A DNA stretch of 64,000 bases from Candidatus Peribacteria bacterium (GTDB lineage: Bacteria > Patescibacteriota > Gracilibacteria > Peribacterales > Peribacteraceae): contig CP082927.1 of assembly GCA_023038255.1 (NCBI GenBank), forward strand, positions 144,436 to 208,435, in the 5' to 3' direction. The position numbers and the translations under genes were made by a program. Positions 8,362 to 17,947 of the stretch are shown here, in pieces. A model generated the notes under the pieces. It was not told the origin of the DNA. It ran no database searches and saw only the letters and a list, made by a program, of their open reading frames with translations. The first letter of the stretch is position 1. Each line of letters begins with the position of its first letter.

Positions 8362-8514
8362 TTAGCCTTCAGCAGGATCGCTATCCGTATCAATCATACA
8401 GACGCATCCGTCTTCCGCCCTGTCCGGACAACCGTCTGAACAAATAAGTCCGCCGCAGTCGGGACAGGTTTCAATCGCAAGTCCGCAGGCTCCGCAGGTG
8501 TGATGAGAACTCAT
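8362..8514 (-). CDS. Cys-rich zinc-ribbon-like mini-protein (50 aa)
   Basis: Not assigned to a named family. It has paired cysteines CGACG, CPDCGG, CSDGC and CVC, with an acidic tail DTDSDPAEG, the pattern of a small zinc ribbon or treble clef. Such proteins often bind nucleic acid or act as adaptors. The start is uncertain: ATG at 8514 keeps the Cys core; ATG at 8553 would add 13 aromatic and charged residues. It is divergent from the ATPase operon. Confidence 0.5.
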   Translation of the reverse strand: MSSHHTCGACGLAIETCPDCGGLICSDGCPDRAEDGCVCMIDTDSDPAEG

Positions 8515-8706
8515 GGGAAAAAAAGAAAAAGGGAAGTCTGTATCATACTTCATTTGCCTTTTTAGGCAATAATATTTCAGCCAAAACAGGTATTTGCCTT
8601 TTTGTACGAGGATGATAATTCATTTGGAAGGCACCCCTTACAGTCTTGATTTTTATCCGAAAAGAAGGTACTAACGCGCCTAACAAGTTCATTTTCACTT
8701 ACATTT

Positions 8707-8712
8707 TACTAT
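8707..8712 (+). promoter_or_regulatory. -10 box of the ATPase operon (predicted leaderless first gene)
   Basis: TACTAT ends exactly 6 nt before the ATG at 8719, with T-rich sequence around it and no SD site. The AT-rich region 8555-8700 upstream also holds a small hairpin TTGCC/GGCAA near 8564-8580. Confidence 0.45.
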
Positions 8713-8718
8713 CTTTTT

Positions 8719-9069
8719 ATGTCCACACAGACCCATTCGTCGCACGAAGAGAGTGTTTCTGCGCTTCTTAACCACGAAACGGCCGAGCGCAATCGTATCG
8801 AACAGGCAGAGGCAAAGAATGCACAGGAGATGAGCGCATTGCACGACATGCAGCATGAAGAGAAAAAGAAGTTGGAGCAGGACGAGCGTGCAAAAGCGCA
8901 GGCAGAACTGCAGTCTTTTATGGATGAAGAGCTTTCGAAGATCGGCGAAGCGTCTGCTGCCGCACGCGCAGAGGCATTGAACCACGTGGAGTCACATGCA
9001 AAGAAAGCGCTTCCCAAAGCGCTGAACACCCTTCTGGACAAAGCAGTCTCAGGCGCCCTTATTCAGTAA
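8719..9069 (+). CDS. ntpF: V-type ATPase peripheral stalk subunit G/H (NtpF-like)
   Basis: A 116-residue, almost wholly helical coiled coil rich in Glu, Ala and Lys (AEAKNAQEMSALHDMQHEE, then KKKLEQDERAKAQAELQ). It fits the subunit that pairs with subunit E to make the peripheral stalk. Position supports this: it is first in an operon with the exact order F-I-K-E-C-G-A-B-D of the Enterococcus ntp genes. Sequence alone would not identify it. Confidence 0.75.
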   Translation: MSTQTHSSHEESVSALLNHETAERNRIEQAEAKNAQEMSALHDMQHEEKKKLEQDERAKAQAELQSFMDEELSKIGEASAAARAEALNHVESHAKKALPKALNTLLDKAVSGALIQ

Positions 9070-9087
9070 TTTTTTCTCTTTCTACTT

Positions 9088-10848
9088 ATGGCTATTGTAC
9101 CAATGCAAAAAGTTGCCGTCGTCGCCCACAAGGCACATGAGGCAGAACTGCTGGAGCTTCTCCACCAGGAAGGGGTGATGGAAATTTCGGAACTGCCCGA
9201 CAGCGCGCAGATCAACACCGATGCCCTGCCGTATCACACTGCAGAGCTCGATCATGTCATTGCGCTTTTAATGCCACACGCAGCGAAAGAGACGATTGCC
9301 GTTCTGAACGACCCTGCAACGCCTGCAGAAATCGCCAAGGCGGGAAAGAGCGACAAAGTCCGCACGATCATCGACCGCATCCACACTATCGAACAGCAGG
9401 ACAGTGAATTGAAGCAGCAGTTGAGCGAACTTGACCATGGACGTTTGCCGGAAGACACATCCAAGCTCGCTGCGTCTGCAGATGAAGGAACGTACTTCAC
9501 CTCACCAAAAATAAAAGGAGATTTGTCGAAATTCGGAGGAGATGCTGCTCCCGCTCCCGCATCTGCTCAGGTTGTTGCAGCTCGCTCTGCTGAAGTGCAC
9601 ACAATGATGGAGAAGCTTCACAAGGAACTGGCTCAACTCTCCGCTGAATTGCCTCTCCTTTCCCGTGCACGCCAGTTTGTCCGCTGGATGAATGAAATCG
9701 AGGCTGCGCGCAGAGCAACCAAAGTGACACACTCCACCGTCACGCTCTTCGGATGGATTGCAAAAAGTCTCTTCGAACCGCTGGAGCGTAAGCTCGCCGC
9801 CATTTCCCCGGCAACCGCTGTGTTGAAAGTGCAGCCGGATGAAGGGGAACAGGCGCCGATCCTCATCAAGAACCCAGCCTGGCTCAAGCCGTTTGAAAGC
9901 GTTACGCTGCTCTATGGTTTGCCGCAGTCCGGTGAACTCGACCCGACGCCGCTCCTGGCGCCCTTCTTCATTCTCTTCTTTGCATTGTGTCTCACAGATG
10001 CGGGGTACGGACTCGTGCTCGCCATTGTAATGGCGCTCTTTATCTGGAAAAAGAAAATCAAACTACAGGATTCACCCCTCTGGTGGCTCCTGATGATTGG
10101 TGGAGTCCTGACATTCTTCGTCTCTATTCCGTTCGGAGGATGGTTTGGTATGACACCGGATCAGGCTCCTGCATTTATGACGGAAACCCGAGCAGACGGC
10201 TTAATGTGGTTCAAGGGGCAGATCTGGAACCTCGGTGCAACACCGGGTATCACCTTCCTGCAAAATCTCTCACTCGTCCTCGGTCTCATTCACCTCTCCT
10301 TCGGTATGTTCCTTGGAGGTGTCTCCAAAGGATTGCGCGGCAGTTGGATTGAAGGCTTCTGGATGGATTGGACCCCCCTCTTCCTGATCGGGACAGCCAT
10401 TGCGTATTTCTTTGTTCCTGCCGAATTCCAGCAGATGGCGCTTATCGGCATCTATGCCTCCCTCGCACTCGTGATCTGGGGTAAGGGTTACGGATCCAAA
10501 TGGTATCTCCGCCCGGTTTTCGGATTGCTTGGTCTGCTGAACCTTGTGATGGGCATGATGAGCAACGTCCTCAGCTATCTGCGCCTCCTTGCGCTTGGTC
10601 TTGTAACCGGTGCACTCGCTCTCGCGGTGAACCTTGTGGCCCAGCAGATCGGAGGATTCTTCCCGCCGATCCTCGGTATTCCGATCGCTATTATTATCTA
10701 TATCGGCGGACATACCCTTAACATTGCCCTCAACGTACTCGGAGCCTTCATTCACTCTGGTCGTCTGCAGTTCGTCGAGTTCTTCAGCCAGTTCTTTGAA
10801 GGCGGCGGACGTCCGTTCACGCCTTTCAAACGTTCTAAATCTTTGTAA
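9088..10848 (+). CDS. ntpI: V-type ATPase membrane subunit I (a-subunit)
   Basis: The 586-residue stator subunit. The N-terminal half is soluble and coiled coil (residues about 1-290), and the C-terminal half has about seven to eight membrane helices (from FFILFFALCLTDAGYG onward). The segment MMSNVLSYLRLLALGLVTGAL contains the family's conserved Arg in SYLRL that faces the rotor ion site. GGHTLNIALNVLGAFIHSGRLQFVEFF is the typical C-terminal helix. The start is preceded by a pyrimidine-rich leader without SD. Confidence 0.95.
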   Translation: MAIVPMQKVAVVAHKAHEAELLELLHQEGVMEISELPDSAQINTDALPYHTAELDHVIALLMPHAAKETIAVLNDPATPAEIAKAGKSDKVRTIIDRIHTIEQQDSELKQQLSELDHGRLPEDTSKLAASADEGTYFTSPKIKGDLSKFGGDAAPAPASAQVVAARSAEVHTMMEKLHKELAQLSAELPLLSRARQFVRWMNEIEAARRATKVTHSTVTLFGWIAKSLFEPLERKLAAISPATAVLKVQPDEGEQAPILIKNPAWLKPFESVTLLYGLPQSGELDPTPLLAPFFILFFALCLTDAGYGLVLAIVMALFIWKKKIKLQDSPLWWLLMIGGVLTFFVSIPFGGWFGMTPDQAPAFMTETRADGLMWFKGQIWNLGATPGITFLQNLSLVLGLIHLSFGMFLGGVSKGLRGSWIEGFWMDWTPLFLIGTAIAYFFVPAEFQQMALIGIYASLALVIWGKGYGSKWYLRPVFGLLGLLNLVMGMMSNVLSYLRLLALGLVTGALALAVNLVAQQIGGFFPPILGIPIAIIIYIGGHTLNIALNVLGAFIHSGRLQFVEFFSQFFEGGGRPFTPFKRSKSL

Positions 10849-10879
10849 TATTCTCCTATTCTCTTTTCCCCATATTTCT

Positions 10880-11461
10880 ATGAAGAAATTCCTTCCCTTC
10901 GCAGCTGCTGCAGTCGCACTCATGCCTGTTGCCGCTTTTGCACAGGATGCAGTTCTTGCAACTGAGACTGTCAACTACTGGGGTCTGGCATTCGCCCTGC
11001 TCGGTGCTGCGCTCGCAACAAGCCTCCCGTGTATCGGTTCCTCTATCGGTGTGTCCACTGTAGGACAGGCTGGTTCCGGACTGCTCACAGAAAAGCCGGA
11101 GTTGGCTGGTAAGGTCATTACCCTCGCCGTTCTTCCTGGTTCCCAGGGTCTGTACGGAATGGTGATCTCCCTGCTCTTCCTCTTCAGCTTCGGTGGTCCG
11201 CTCCTCTCCGGAGACATTAACCTCGATCTGCCTGCTGGCATCGCTCTCTTCGCAGCATTCATGCCCGTGACGATCGCTGCTGCTATGTCTGCTCCTGCAC
11301 AGGGAAAAGTCTGTGCTGCCGGTATGCACATGCTTGCACGTGACTCCCGCCTTGCTGGTCGTGTGATCACACTCGCCGCTCTTGTGGAAACATACGCACT
11401 TCTCGGATTCCTGATCTCCTTCTTCATGCTCAACGCCCTCAAGGATTCTCTCCTGAGCTAA
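10880..11461 (+). CDS. ntpK: V-type ATPase rotor ring subunit K, four-helix, sodium-type site
   Basis: A 193-residue duplicated c-subunit with two helical hairpins, preceded by an unusual signal-like N-terminus (MKKFLPFAAAAVALMPVAAFA). The ion ligands known in Enterococcus NtpK (Leu61, Thr64, Gln65, Gln110, Glu139) align with Leu85, Ser88, Gln89, Gln141 and Glu170, and the Gln-Glu distance of 29 is identical. The first hairpin has LPGSQGLYG and no carboxylate, so there is one carboxylate per four helices. This pattern suggests sodium translocation; that is inference from ligands. ATG at 10880 begins the signal-like segment. Confidence 0.93.
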   Translation: MKKFLPFAAAAVALMPVAAFAQDAVLATETVNYWGLAFALLGAALATSLPCIGSSIGVSTVGQAGSGLLTEKPELAGKVITLAVLPGSQGLYGMVISLLFLFSFGGPLLSGDINLDLPAGIALFAAFMPVTIAAAMSAPAQGKVCAAGMHMLARDSRLAGRVITLAALVETYALLGFLISFFMLNALKDSLLS

Positions 11462-11480
11462 TCTCCCACCCTCACCTCCC

Positions 11481-12032
11481 ATGGCACTCACGCACATCCG
11501 CCAGGCAATCACATCCGAAGCAGATGCCACTATCAAGAGGCTCGCAGCGGATCATGCCGCAGCTGTTCAGTCTCTCAACGACGCTCACAAGCAGAGTCTC
11601 CAGGCACTGCGTACATCCCTGCTCCAGCAGAAAACACAGAAGCTGCACCAGATGCGCTCACGCGCTGAAGGACATGCAGGCATGCTGACACGCCATGCTG
11701 TTCTGCAACGCAAGCAGGAGATCCTGAACGATCTCTATACATCCGTTGCCGAATCGCTCGCAAAGCAGCCTGAGGCAGACCTCGAAAAAATGCTGCGCAA
11801 CTGGATTGATACCCTGCCTGAAGGAGGGACCATCCTTCCGGCAAAGCCGCATGCAGCACTTCTCAAAAAGCTCTGCGGCAGCAAGTATGAACTCGGAGAT
11901 CCGATCCTTGCTACAGGCGGCTTCCGCTACGTCGGCAAGAAAGAGAACAGAGACTGCACATTTGAATTCATTGTGCAGGAAGTTCTGCGTCCTGAAACTG
12001 AAATTTCCATTGCTGCACAACTCTTCGCGTAA
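11481..12032 (+). CDS. ntpE: V-type ATPase peripheral stalk subunit E
   Basis: 183 residues: a long N-terminal helix rich in Gln, Ala and Lys (about residues 1-85) followed by an alpha/beta C-terminal domain (MLRNWIDTLPEGG, DPILATGGFRYVG, CTFEFIVQEVLRP). This is the architecture of the E subunit that partners the coiled-coil subunit at 8719 and caps the A3B3 head. It starts 19 nt after ntpK behind a pyrimidine-rich, SD-free leader. Confidence 0.88.
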   Translation: MALTHIRQAITSEADATIKRLAADHAAAVQSLNDAHKQSLQALRTSLLQQKTQKLHQMRSRAEGHAGMLTRHAVLQRKQEILNDLYTSVAESLAKQPEADLEKMLRNWIDTLPEGGTILPAKPHAALLKKLCGSKYELGDPILATGGFRYVGKKENRDCTFEFIVQEVLRPETEISIAAQLFA

Positions 12033-12035
12033 TAC

Positions 12036-13037
12036 ATGTCCTCTTCTTTCCTCCAGTCACGGCAGACACATGCCTACGGCCATGGCCGCATGGGTGTCTT
12101 GCAGGAATATCTTCTGACACAGATGGATGTTGAGAGATTGGTTGCTGCACGCGATACCGCAGAACTCGCCCGACTCCTGACCGAGCTGAAGCTTAGTTCA
12201 CATGTGGAGTACAACAGTAACCCGCACCGCTTTATCAATAACCTCGAACACTGGTTGAAGCAGGAAGTAGAGTCGATGGTGAAAGATTCTGAAAAAGAGA
12301 TATTCAATATTCTCTGGCTGAAAGATGACGCTGCACTTCTGTCTTACCTGTTAAAAAAGCAGCATGGTTTTACATCTGATATCAGTGCTGAGCCGCATGT
12401 AGGAGCTACAGCTTACGATCCCGCAGACCTCCGTTTACTTGTGAAAGGCGGTGACGTCTCTACTGCGCCGGCATCTCTGACTGAGTTCATTGATACAATG
12501 CGCGAGGACGCAGCGCTTACGCCCCAGCAGATTGATACGCGTGTTGCGCAGTTTAATGCACATGAGCAGCTGGCTCTTGCAAAAAAATCAAGCGAAGCCA
12601 TCCGCCTATACGTTGCGCATCACATTGATCTGCAGAACATCCGTACAGCGCGACGTTTGCGCAATGACGAAAATCCTGCAGAGCATCTAATCTCCGGTGG
12701 GGAAATTGATATCGCGCGCTTCAGTCTCGATCCTGCAAAACTTGCTGATCTGGTGCGGGCTTCCCATTTGGGTGCGGAACTTGCAGACAATATCCAGACC
12801 GCCGCTGATTCAACCATCATTCTTGAGCGCGGTCTTGCAAAGGCGATTGCAGTCGATATTGCCCGCATGCGCTCCAAGATCCTTACACTCGATCCTATCT
12901 TTGCGTTTGCAGCCATTGCGCAATCCCAAATGAAACTGCTGCGCACCATTCTGGTTGGCAAATCGGCACATCTGTCCAAGGACGAACTCCAGAGACTGCT
13001 GCCGCCCTTCCTGTCCGCCTCTCCTTTCGTTGCCTAA
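12036..13037 (+). CDS. ntpC: V-type ATPase subunit C (central axle adaptor, d-like)
   Basis: 333 residues, mostly helical, matching subunit C that sits on the rotor ring and couples it to the D-F axle. Typical segments: YGHGRMGVLQEYLLTQMDVERLV near the N-terminus and YVAHHIDLQNIRTARRLR in the middle, the conserved D.xN.rt.xRgk-like region. It starts 3 nt after ntpE and its TAA is followed directly by the ATG of the next gene. Confidence 0.88.
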   Translation: MSSSFLQSRQTHAYGHGRMGVLQEYLLTQMDVERLVAARDTAELARLLTELKLSSHVEYNSNPHRFINNLEHWLKQEVESMVKDSEKEIFNILWLKDDAALLSYLLKKQHGFTSDISAEPHVGATAYDPADLRLLVKGGDVSTAPASLTEFIDTMREDAALTPQQIDTRVAQFNAHEQLALAKKSSEAIRLYVAHHIDLQNIRTARRLRNDENPAEHLISGGEIDIARFSLDPAKLADLVRASHLGAELADNIQTAADSTIILERGLAKAIAVDIARMRSKILTLDPIFAFAAIAQSQMKLLRTILVGKSAHLSKDELQRLLPPFLSASPFVA

Positions 13038-13385
13038 ATGTCCTACCGCATTGCCATTGTCGGGTCCCGTGATGCCGTTGCTGGCTTCGCACTCCTCGGT
13101 GTGGACGTTGTTGCTGTCACTGACAACACCGACGTCCCTGCCGAACTCTTCAGGCTCAAGAAGTCTCTGCGCATGGAAAACGGTAAGGAGCGCAACACCT
13201 ACGGTATTGTCTTCGTATCCGAAGAGCTGCTGCAGTCACTTCCCGCAGAAGACATGAAGCGTTTGAGCAAAGGTGCTCTCCCTGCTGTCATTCCCCTTCC
13301 CAGTCATCACGGTTCCTCCGGCTATGGACTCGCACGTCTGAAGTCCATCGTCGAACGCGCTGTTGGCTCAGACATCCTCAAGTAA
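13038..13385 (+). CDS. ntpG: V-type ATPase subunit F (NtpG)
   Basis: 115 residues with a CheY-like fold pattern: [23 protein letters not shown] at the N-terminus, [11 protein letters not shown] in the middle, and [30 protein letters not shown] at the C-terminus, all typical of the F subunit that binds the central shaft. It abuts ntpC with no gap. Confidence 0.9.
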   Translation: MSYRIAIVGSRDAVAGFALLGVDVVAVTDNTDVPAELFRLKKSLRMENGKERNTYGIVFVSEELLQSLPAEDMKRLSKGALPAVIPLPSHHGSSGYGLARLKSIVERAVGSDILK

Positions 13386-13419
13386 TTATCAATTCTTCAT
13401 TATCAATCCCAATCCTTCT

Positions 13420-15180
13420 ATGTCCAAAGCAGTCATCACCAAAGTCGCAGGACCGCTCGTTGTTGCCTCCGGTATGCAGCAGGCAAAAATGTACGAAGTT
13501 GTCCGCGTGGCGAATGAAAAACTCGTCGGAGAAGTTATTGAACTGCACGGCGACACCGCCTCCATCCAGGTCTATGAAGAAACATCCGGTGTGAAACCGG
13601 GAGAGCCTGTGGAGCTCACGGGACAGACACTGTCTGTAGAGCTTGCTCCGGGTCTCCTGACCTCCATCTTCGACGGTATTCAGCGTCCGCTGGAGCTTAT
13701 CGAACAGAAGGCAGGCAGCCCGTTCATCACCCGTGGTATTGAAGTGCCGAGTTTGAACCGTTCTACGAAGTGGGACTTCGTTGCGAAGGCCTCCAAAGGG
13801 GACGTGGTGAACGAAGGCGATATCCTCGGAACCGTGCAGGAAACAACCCTCATCGAGCACCGCGTGATGGTGCCGGTCGGAGTCTCCGGAACTATCAAAT
13901 CTATTTCTTCCGGCAAGTTCACGATTGAAGAAACGATTGCAGAAATTGAATCTGCGGACGGCAAGGTGGAGAAAGTGATCATGCTGCAGAAGTGGCCGAT
14001 CCGTATCCCCCGCCCTGTGAAAGGAAAGACTGTGCCGACCGATATTCTGGCAACAGGAATGCGCATTCTGGACACACTCTTCCCGATGGCCAAAGGAGGT
14101 GCCGGCGCAATCCCGGGACCGTTCGGAGCCGGAAAGACAGTGACGCAGCAGTCACTCGCCAAGTACTGCAACGCGCAGGTGATTGTGTATATCGGTTGTG
14201 GAGAGCGTGGAAACGAAATGACAGAAGTGCTCACGGAATTCCCGCACCTCATTGACCCGAACACGGGGGAAACTCTCATGAAGCGCACCGTGCTGATTGC
14301 CAATACATCGAACATGCCGGTCGCCGCCCGCGAAGCATCTGTCTACACGGGTATCACCATCGCCGAATACTACCGCGACATGGGCTACGACGTGGCTCTC
14401 ATGGCGGACTCCACCTCACGCTGGGCGGAGGCTATGCGCGAAATGTCCGGACGCTTGGAAGAAATGCCTGGTGAAGAAGGATATCCGGCGTACCTCGGTT
14501 CCCGCACGGCAGGATTCTACGAGCGTGCCGGTGCTGTGAACTGTCTGGGAGCTGATGACCGCAAAGGAACCCTCTCCGTCATTGGTGCGGTGTCCCCTCC
14601 CGGTGGAGACTTCTCGGAGCCTGTCACGCAAAACACCCTCCGCGTGACCAAAGTCTTCTGGGCTCTGGATGCAAAGCTTGCGTACAAGCGCCACTTCCCT
14701 GCCATCAACTGGCTGCAGAGCTACACGCTCTACACCGAAAACCTTGCAGACACATTCAATGCACAGTTTGCACAGGACTTCATGGAAAACCGCGAACGCG
14801 CTCTCACGATTCTGCAGCAGGAAAGCAAGCTCGAGGAAATCGTGCGCCTTGTCGGAACGGACGCCCTCTCCCCAAAGGAGCAGCTCACCCTCGAAACCGC
14901 CCGCATGATCCGCGAAGACTTCCTCTTCCAGAACGCGTTTGACCCGAACGACGCCTACACCTCCATCAAGAAGCAGTACCGCATTCTCCGCGCTATTCTC
15001 GGCTTTATGGATGAAGCATTGCCGGTGGTCGAGCAGGAGGACTTTGAGTTCAGCAAACTGCGCACCGTTGCAGTCAAAGATGAAATGGCCAAGGCACACC
15101 TCTATGCAGAAACAGAGCTCGATAAGTTCGATGCGCTCGAGACAGCTATCCAGACCGAACTGCGCTCCATGATAATCTAA
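13420..15180 (+). CDS. ntpA: V-type ATP synthase/ATPase catalytic subunit A
   Basis: The nucleotide-hydrolysing or synthesising head subunit, 586 residues. The P-loop GPFGAGKT lies at about 233-240, the catalytic Glu region at GCGERGNEM near 270, and the V-type A non-homologous insert lies between the N-terminal barrel and the P-loop ([14 protein letters not shown] region). [32 protein letters not shown] is unmistakable for A subunits (positions about 328-360). ATG at 13420 is used; an open frame extends 19 codons upstream but begins inside ntpG. Confidence 0.97.
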   Translation: MSKAVITKVAGPLVVASGMQQAKMYEVVRVANEKLVGEVIELHGDTASIQVYEETSGVKPGEPVELTGQTLSVELAPGLLTSIFDGIQRPLELIEQKAGSPFITRGIEVPSLNRSTKWDFVAKASKGDVVNEGDILGTVQETTLIEHRVMVPVGVSGTIKSISSGKFTIEETIAEIESADGKVEKVIMLQKWPIRIPRPVKGKTVPTDILATGMRILDTLFPMAKGGAGAIPGPFGAGKTVTQQSLAKYCNAQVIVYIGCGERGNEMTEVLTEFPHLIDPNTGETLMKRTVLIANTSNMPVAAREASVYTGITIAEYYRDMGYDVALMADSTSRWAEAMREMSGRLEEMPGEEGYPAYLGSRTAGFYERAGAVNCLGADDRKGTLSVIGAVSPPGGDFSEPVTQNTLRVTKVFWALDAKLAYKRHFPAINWLQSYTLYTENLADTFNAQFAQDFMENRERALTILQQESKLEEIVRLVGTDALSPKEQLTLETARMIREDFLFQNAFDPNDAYTSIKKQYRILRAILGFMDEALPVVEQEDFEFSKLRTVAVKDEMAKAHLYAETELDKFDALETAIQTELRSMII

Positions 15181-15220
15181 GCATTCTTTTCTCCTCTTCC
15201 TACAACTCCCCCGCAATCCC

Positions 15221-16639
15221 ATGTCACTCTCCGCTTACAAGACCGTTAAGAGCGTTGCCGGCCCCCTCCTGATGGTGGAAGGCATCGACGGCATCGCCTA
15301 CGATGAGCTCTGCGAAGTCACCCTCGTGAACGGCGAAAAGCGCCTTGGTAAAGTGCTCGAGTCCCGCAAGGGTCTGGCTGTTGTGCAGCTCTTCGAAGCG
15401 ACACAGGGCCTGCAGACGGAAGACACGACTGTCCGCTTCCTCGGACGCACGTTCCAGTTCGGTGTGTCAGAAGACATGCTTGGACGCATTTTCAACGGAT
15501 CAGGAAACCCGATTGATGGAGGACCTGCTGTGCTTCCGGAAAAGCGCATTGATATCAACGGTTACCCGATCAACCCTGCTTCCCGCGAATTCCCGGATGA
15601 CTTTATCCAGACAGGAATTTCCACCATCGACGTGCTCAACACGCTTGTGCGCGGACAGAAGCTTCCGATCTTCTCCGGTGCCGGTCTGCCACACTCCAAG
15701 CTTGCTGCACAGATTGCCCGCCAGGCACGTGTGCTCACCCAGAAAGAAGTGGATACACAGGGCGCGGAAATGGGTGAAGAGGAAGAAGGAAAGTTTGCTG
15801 TCGTCTTTGCTGCCATGGGTGTCACGTTCGAAGAGGCGCGCTTCTTCCAGCAGGAATTTGAAAAGACAGGAGCCCTCAGCCGCGCTGTGCTCTTCCTGAA
15901 CACCGCTGGAGACCCTGTGGTTGAACGTATTGCCACACCGCGTCTGGCCCTGACTGTTGCGGAATACCTCGCTTACGAAAAGGACTACCACGTCACCGTG
16001 ATCCTCACCGACATGACCAACTACTGTGAAGCCCTCCGTGAAGTCTCCGCTGCACGCAAAGAAGTGCCGGGACGCCGCGGTTACCCTGGATACATGTACA
16101 CCGACCTTGCCACCATTTACGAGCGCGCAGGACGCATCCGCGGACGCAAGGGTTCCATCACCCAGATTCCGATCCTCACGATGCCGGAAGATGACGTGAC
16201 CCACCCGATCCCCGACCTTACCGGATATATTACCGAAGGTCAGATCCGTCTGGATCGCGGTCTCAACCAGAAAGGAATGTATCCATCCGTCATCCCGATG
16301 GGTTCCCTCTCCCGTCTGAAAGGAAAGGCGCAGGGCGACAGAACACGCGAAGATCACTCCGGCATGGATGCTCAGCTCACTGCCTGCTACGCACGCGGTG
16401 TCGAAGTCCGCGAACTCGCGGTTATTCTCGGTGAATCGTCTTTGAATGATACAGACAAGGCGTACCTGACATTTGCCACAGCCTTCGAAAAAGAATTTAT
16501 CGCGCAGGGCGAACACGAGAACCGTTCCATCTTCGATTCTCTGAACATCGGCTGGAAACTGCTCGCACTTGTGCCGAAGTCCGAACTCAAGCGTGTGAAG
16601 GGCGCACACATCGAGAAGTATCTGAAGTCCGCCGAATAA
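15221..16639 (+). CDS. ntpB: V-type ATP synthase/ATPase regulatory subunit B
   Basis: The non-catalytic head subunit, 472 residues. It has the B-type degenerate nucleotide region [19 protein letters not shown] at about 147-165 in place of a P-loop, [37 protein letters not shown] region near 265-300, and [21 protein letters not shown]. All are diagnostic. The leader before the ATG is C/T-rich without SD. Confidence 0.97.
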   Translation: MSLSAYKTVKSVAGPLLMVEGIDGIAYDELCEVTLVNGEKRLGKVLESRKGLAVVQLFEATQGLQTEDTTVRFLGRTFQFGVSEDMLGRIFNGSGNPIDGGPAVLPEKRIDINGYPINPASREFPDDFIQTGISTIDVLNTLVRGQKLPIFSGAGLPHSKLAAQIARQARVLTQKEVDTQGAEMGEEEEGKFAVVFAAMGVTFEEARFFQQEFEKTGALSRAVLFLNTAGDPVVERIATPRLALTVAEYLAYEKDYHVTVILTDMTNYCEALREVSAARKEVPGRRGYPGYMYTDLATIYERAGRIRGRKGSITQIPILTMPEDDVTHPIPDLTGYITEGQIRLDRGLNQKGMYPSVIPMGSLSRLKGKAQGDRTREDHSGMDAQLTACYARGVEVRELAVILGESSLNDTDKAYLTFATAFEKEFIAQGEHENRSIFDSLNIGWKLLALVPKSELKRVKGAHIEKYLKSAE

Positions 16640-16667
16640 TAATCCGAACCCCTAACCTCGACCTCAC

Positions 16668-17321
16668 ATGGCTATCCTCCAGGTCAACCCAACGCGCATG
16701 GCACTCATGGACCTTAAACGGTCCACGAAGTCCGCTGAACGCGGCCACAAACTGCTGAAAGACAAGCAGGACGGACTCATGCAGCAGTTCCTGCTGATCA
16801 TCCGCACGGCCAAGGACCTGCGCACGCGCGTGGAAAACGAACTGGGAGACGCCTTCATGAGCTTTTTGATGGCCTCAGCCTGGTTATCCGATGCCGAGGT
16901 CGAAAACGCTCTCAGCAGCCCTCAGGCGACCATAGAACTGGATGTGGAGACCAAGAGCGTGATGGGTGTGAAGATTCCCTTCTTCAAACTGAAAAAAGAA
17001 GGAATCGTCCGCAACTACGGATACGCTCATACCAATACCCTGCTGGATACTGCTATCGATTCGTTCGACTCCGTCTTCGCGCTGCTCATTGAACTCGCGC
17101 AGATTGAAAAGCAGGCGGAAAACATGGCCATCGAACTGGAGACCACCCGCCGCCGTGTGAACGGACTGGAGCACAAGATCATTCCCGACATGAAGCAGAC
17201 CGTGAAGTACATCAAAATGCGTCTGGATGAATCCGAGCGCGCGGGCATCATCGCTACCATGCGTATCAAGGCCGGTATGGAGGCTGCGGAGGCGCAGGCA
17301 CTGGCGGCTGCAAAGCAGTAA
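16668..17321 (+). CDS. ntpD: V-type ATPase central shaft subunit D
   Basis: 217 residues forming the long antiparallel coiled coil of the rotor shaft. The N-terminus VNPTRMALMDLKRSTKSAERGHKLLKDK region and the C-terminal RRRVNGLEHKIIPDMKQTVKYI region are conserved D-subunit segments. It is the last gene of the operon. No terminator with a plus-strand T-run is obvious; the hairpin at 17388-17418 is better placed for the convergent STAS gene. Confidence 0.93.
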   Translation: MAILQVNPTRMALMDLKRSTKSAERGHKLLKDKQDGLMQQFLLIIRTAKDLRTRVENELGDAFMSFLMASAWLSDAEVENALSSPQATIELDVETKSVMGVKIPFFKLKKEGIVRNYGYAHTNTLLDTAIDSFDSVFALLIELAQIEKQAENMAIELETTRRRVNGLEHKIIPDMKQTVKYIKMRLDESERAGIIATMRIKAGMEAAEAQALAAAKQ

Positions 17322-17387
17322 GCAGGCACAATGAGTCATCAAACTTTTGTTTGCAGACTTTTTCTGTGAATCTTTTCTTTTTCAATC

Positions 17388-17418
17388 AAAAATCGCCGAT
17401 CCCAAAAATGAGATCGGC
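17388..17418 (-). terminator. Intrinsic terminator of the second STAS gene
   Basis: GCCGATC (17395-17401) pairs with GATCGGC (17412-17418). Read on the minus strand it is followed by GATTTTTG. It may also stop the ATPase transcript from the other side. Confidence 0.65.
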
Positions 17419-17447
17419 TAGAATAATGATCAGGAGAGAACAGTAAG

Positions 17448-17801
17448 TCAGAAGTCTAACAGAGCGTCGTATCGTGTAGCCTTAATATCGAAGAGCTTGT
17501 TAAGACGGGTAACGGCCAGCACTTCGTAAATATCGGGATGCATGTTGCAGAACCTCCATTTGCCTTTTGCTTTCTTGATTGCAGTATCTGTTCGGATAAG
17601 ACCTTGGAGCATCTCGCTGGATTGATAGGTGACCCCCTTATAATCCAGCACAATTTTGATGCCGTCTTGAATCAAGCCCAACAACTCTGTTTTGATCCGG
17701 CCAATTAATACTGAATCCAGAATTTGCTTTGAGCGAAAGGTAAGGACTGTGACATTATTTTCCATTTCCAGATCGAATTCCCGCAGTTCCGCAGCGTCCA
17801 C
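17448..17801 (-). CDS. STAS-domain protein (anti-sigma factor antagonist-like)
   Basis: 117 residues, a single STAS domain: VTVLTFRSKQILDSVLIGRIKTEL, then IKIVLDYKGVTYQSSEMLQGLI, where Ser-Ser fits the SpoIIAA phosphorylation position, then KWRFCNMHPDIYEVL and a final helix. The start is GTG with AAGGAG 8 nt upstream, a canonical SD site unlike the ATPase genes. It is convergent with ntpD. The Ser here, absent from the STAS protein at 7860, suggests this copy may be switched by a Ser/Thr kinase. Confidence 0.78.
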   Translation of the reverse strand: MDAAELREFDLEMENNVTVLTFRSKQILDSVLIGRIKTELLGLIQDGIKIVLDYKGVTYQSSEMLQGLIRTDTAIKKAKGKWRFCNMHPDIYEVLAVTRLNKLFDIKATRYDALLDF

Positions 17802-17859
17802 GATGTTTCTCCTTTTGAATGATCGGTTTATTCATGGTGCAGAAAAGCCTGCAACAAAA

Positions 17860-17890
17860 ATACTATTCGCCTTTTTCATAAAGCGGTCAA
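17860..17890 (-). promoter_or_regulatory. Possible promoter of the second STAS gene
   Basis: Minus-strand TTGACC (17885-17890) and TAGTAT (17860-17865) are 19 bp apart, longer than ideal; AATAGT gives 17 bp. The leader of about 50 nt holds AAAGGAG. Confidence 0.4.
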
Positions 17891-17947
17891 TACATGTCCT
17901 CCAGAGACTCCTTCACGAAGTCCTCCATTTGTACTATGGTGCCCTCC

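Noticed and set aside
8719-9069. F-type ATPase b subunit
   Set aside because: It is a coiled coil without a membrane helix and sits in a V-type operon, so the V-type peripheral stalk subunit fits better.
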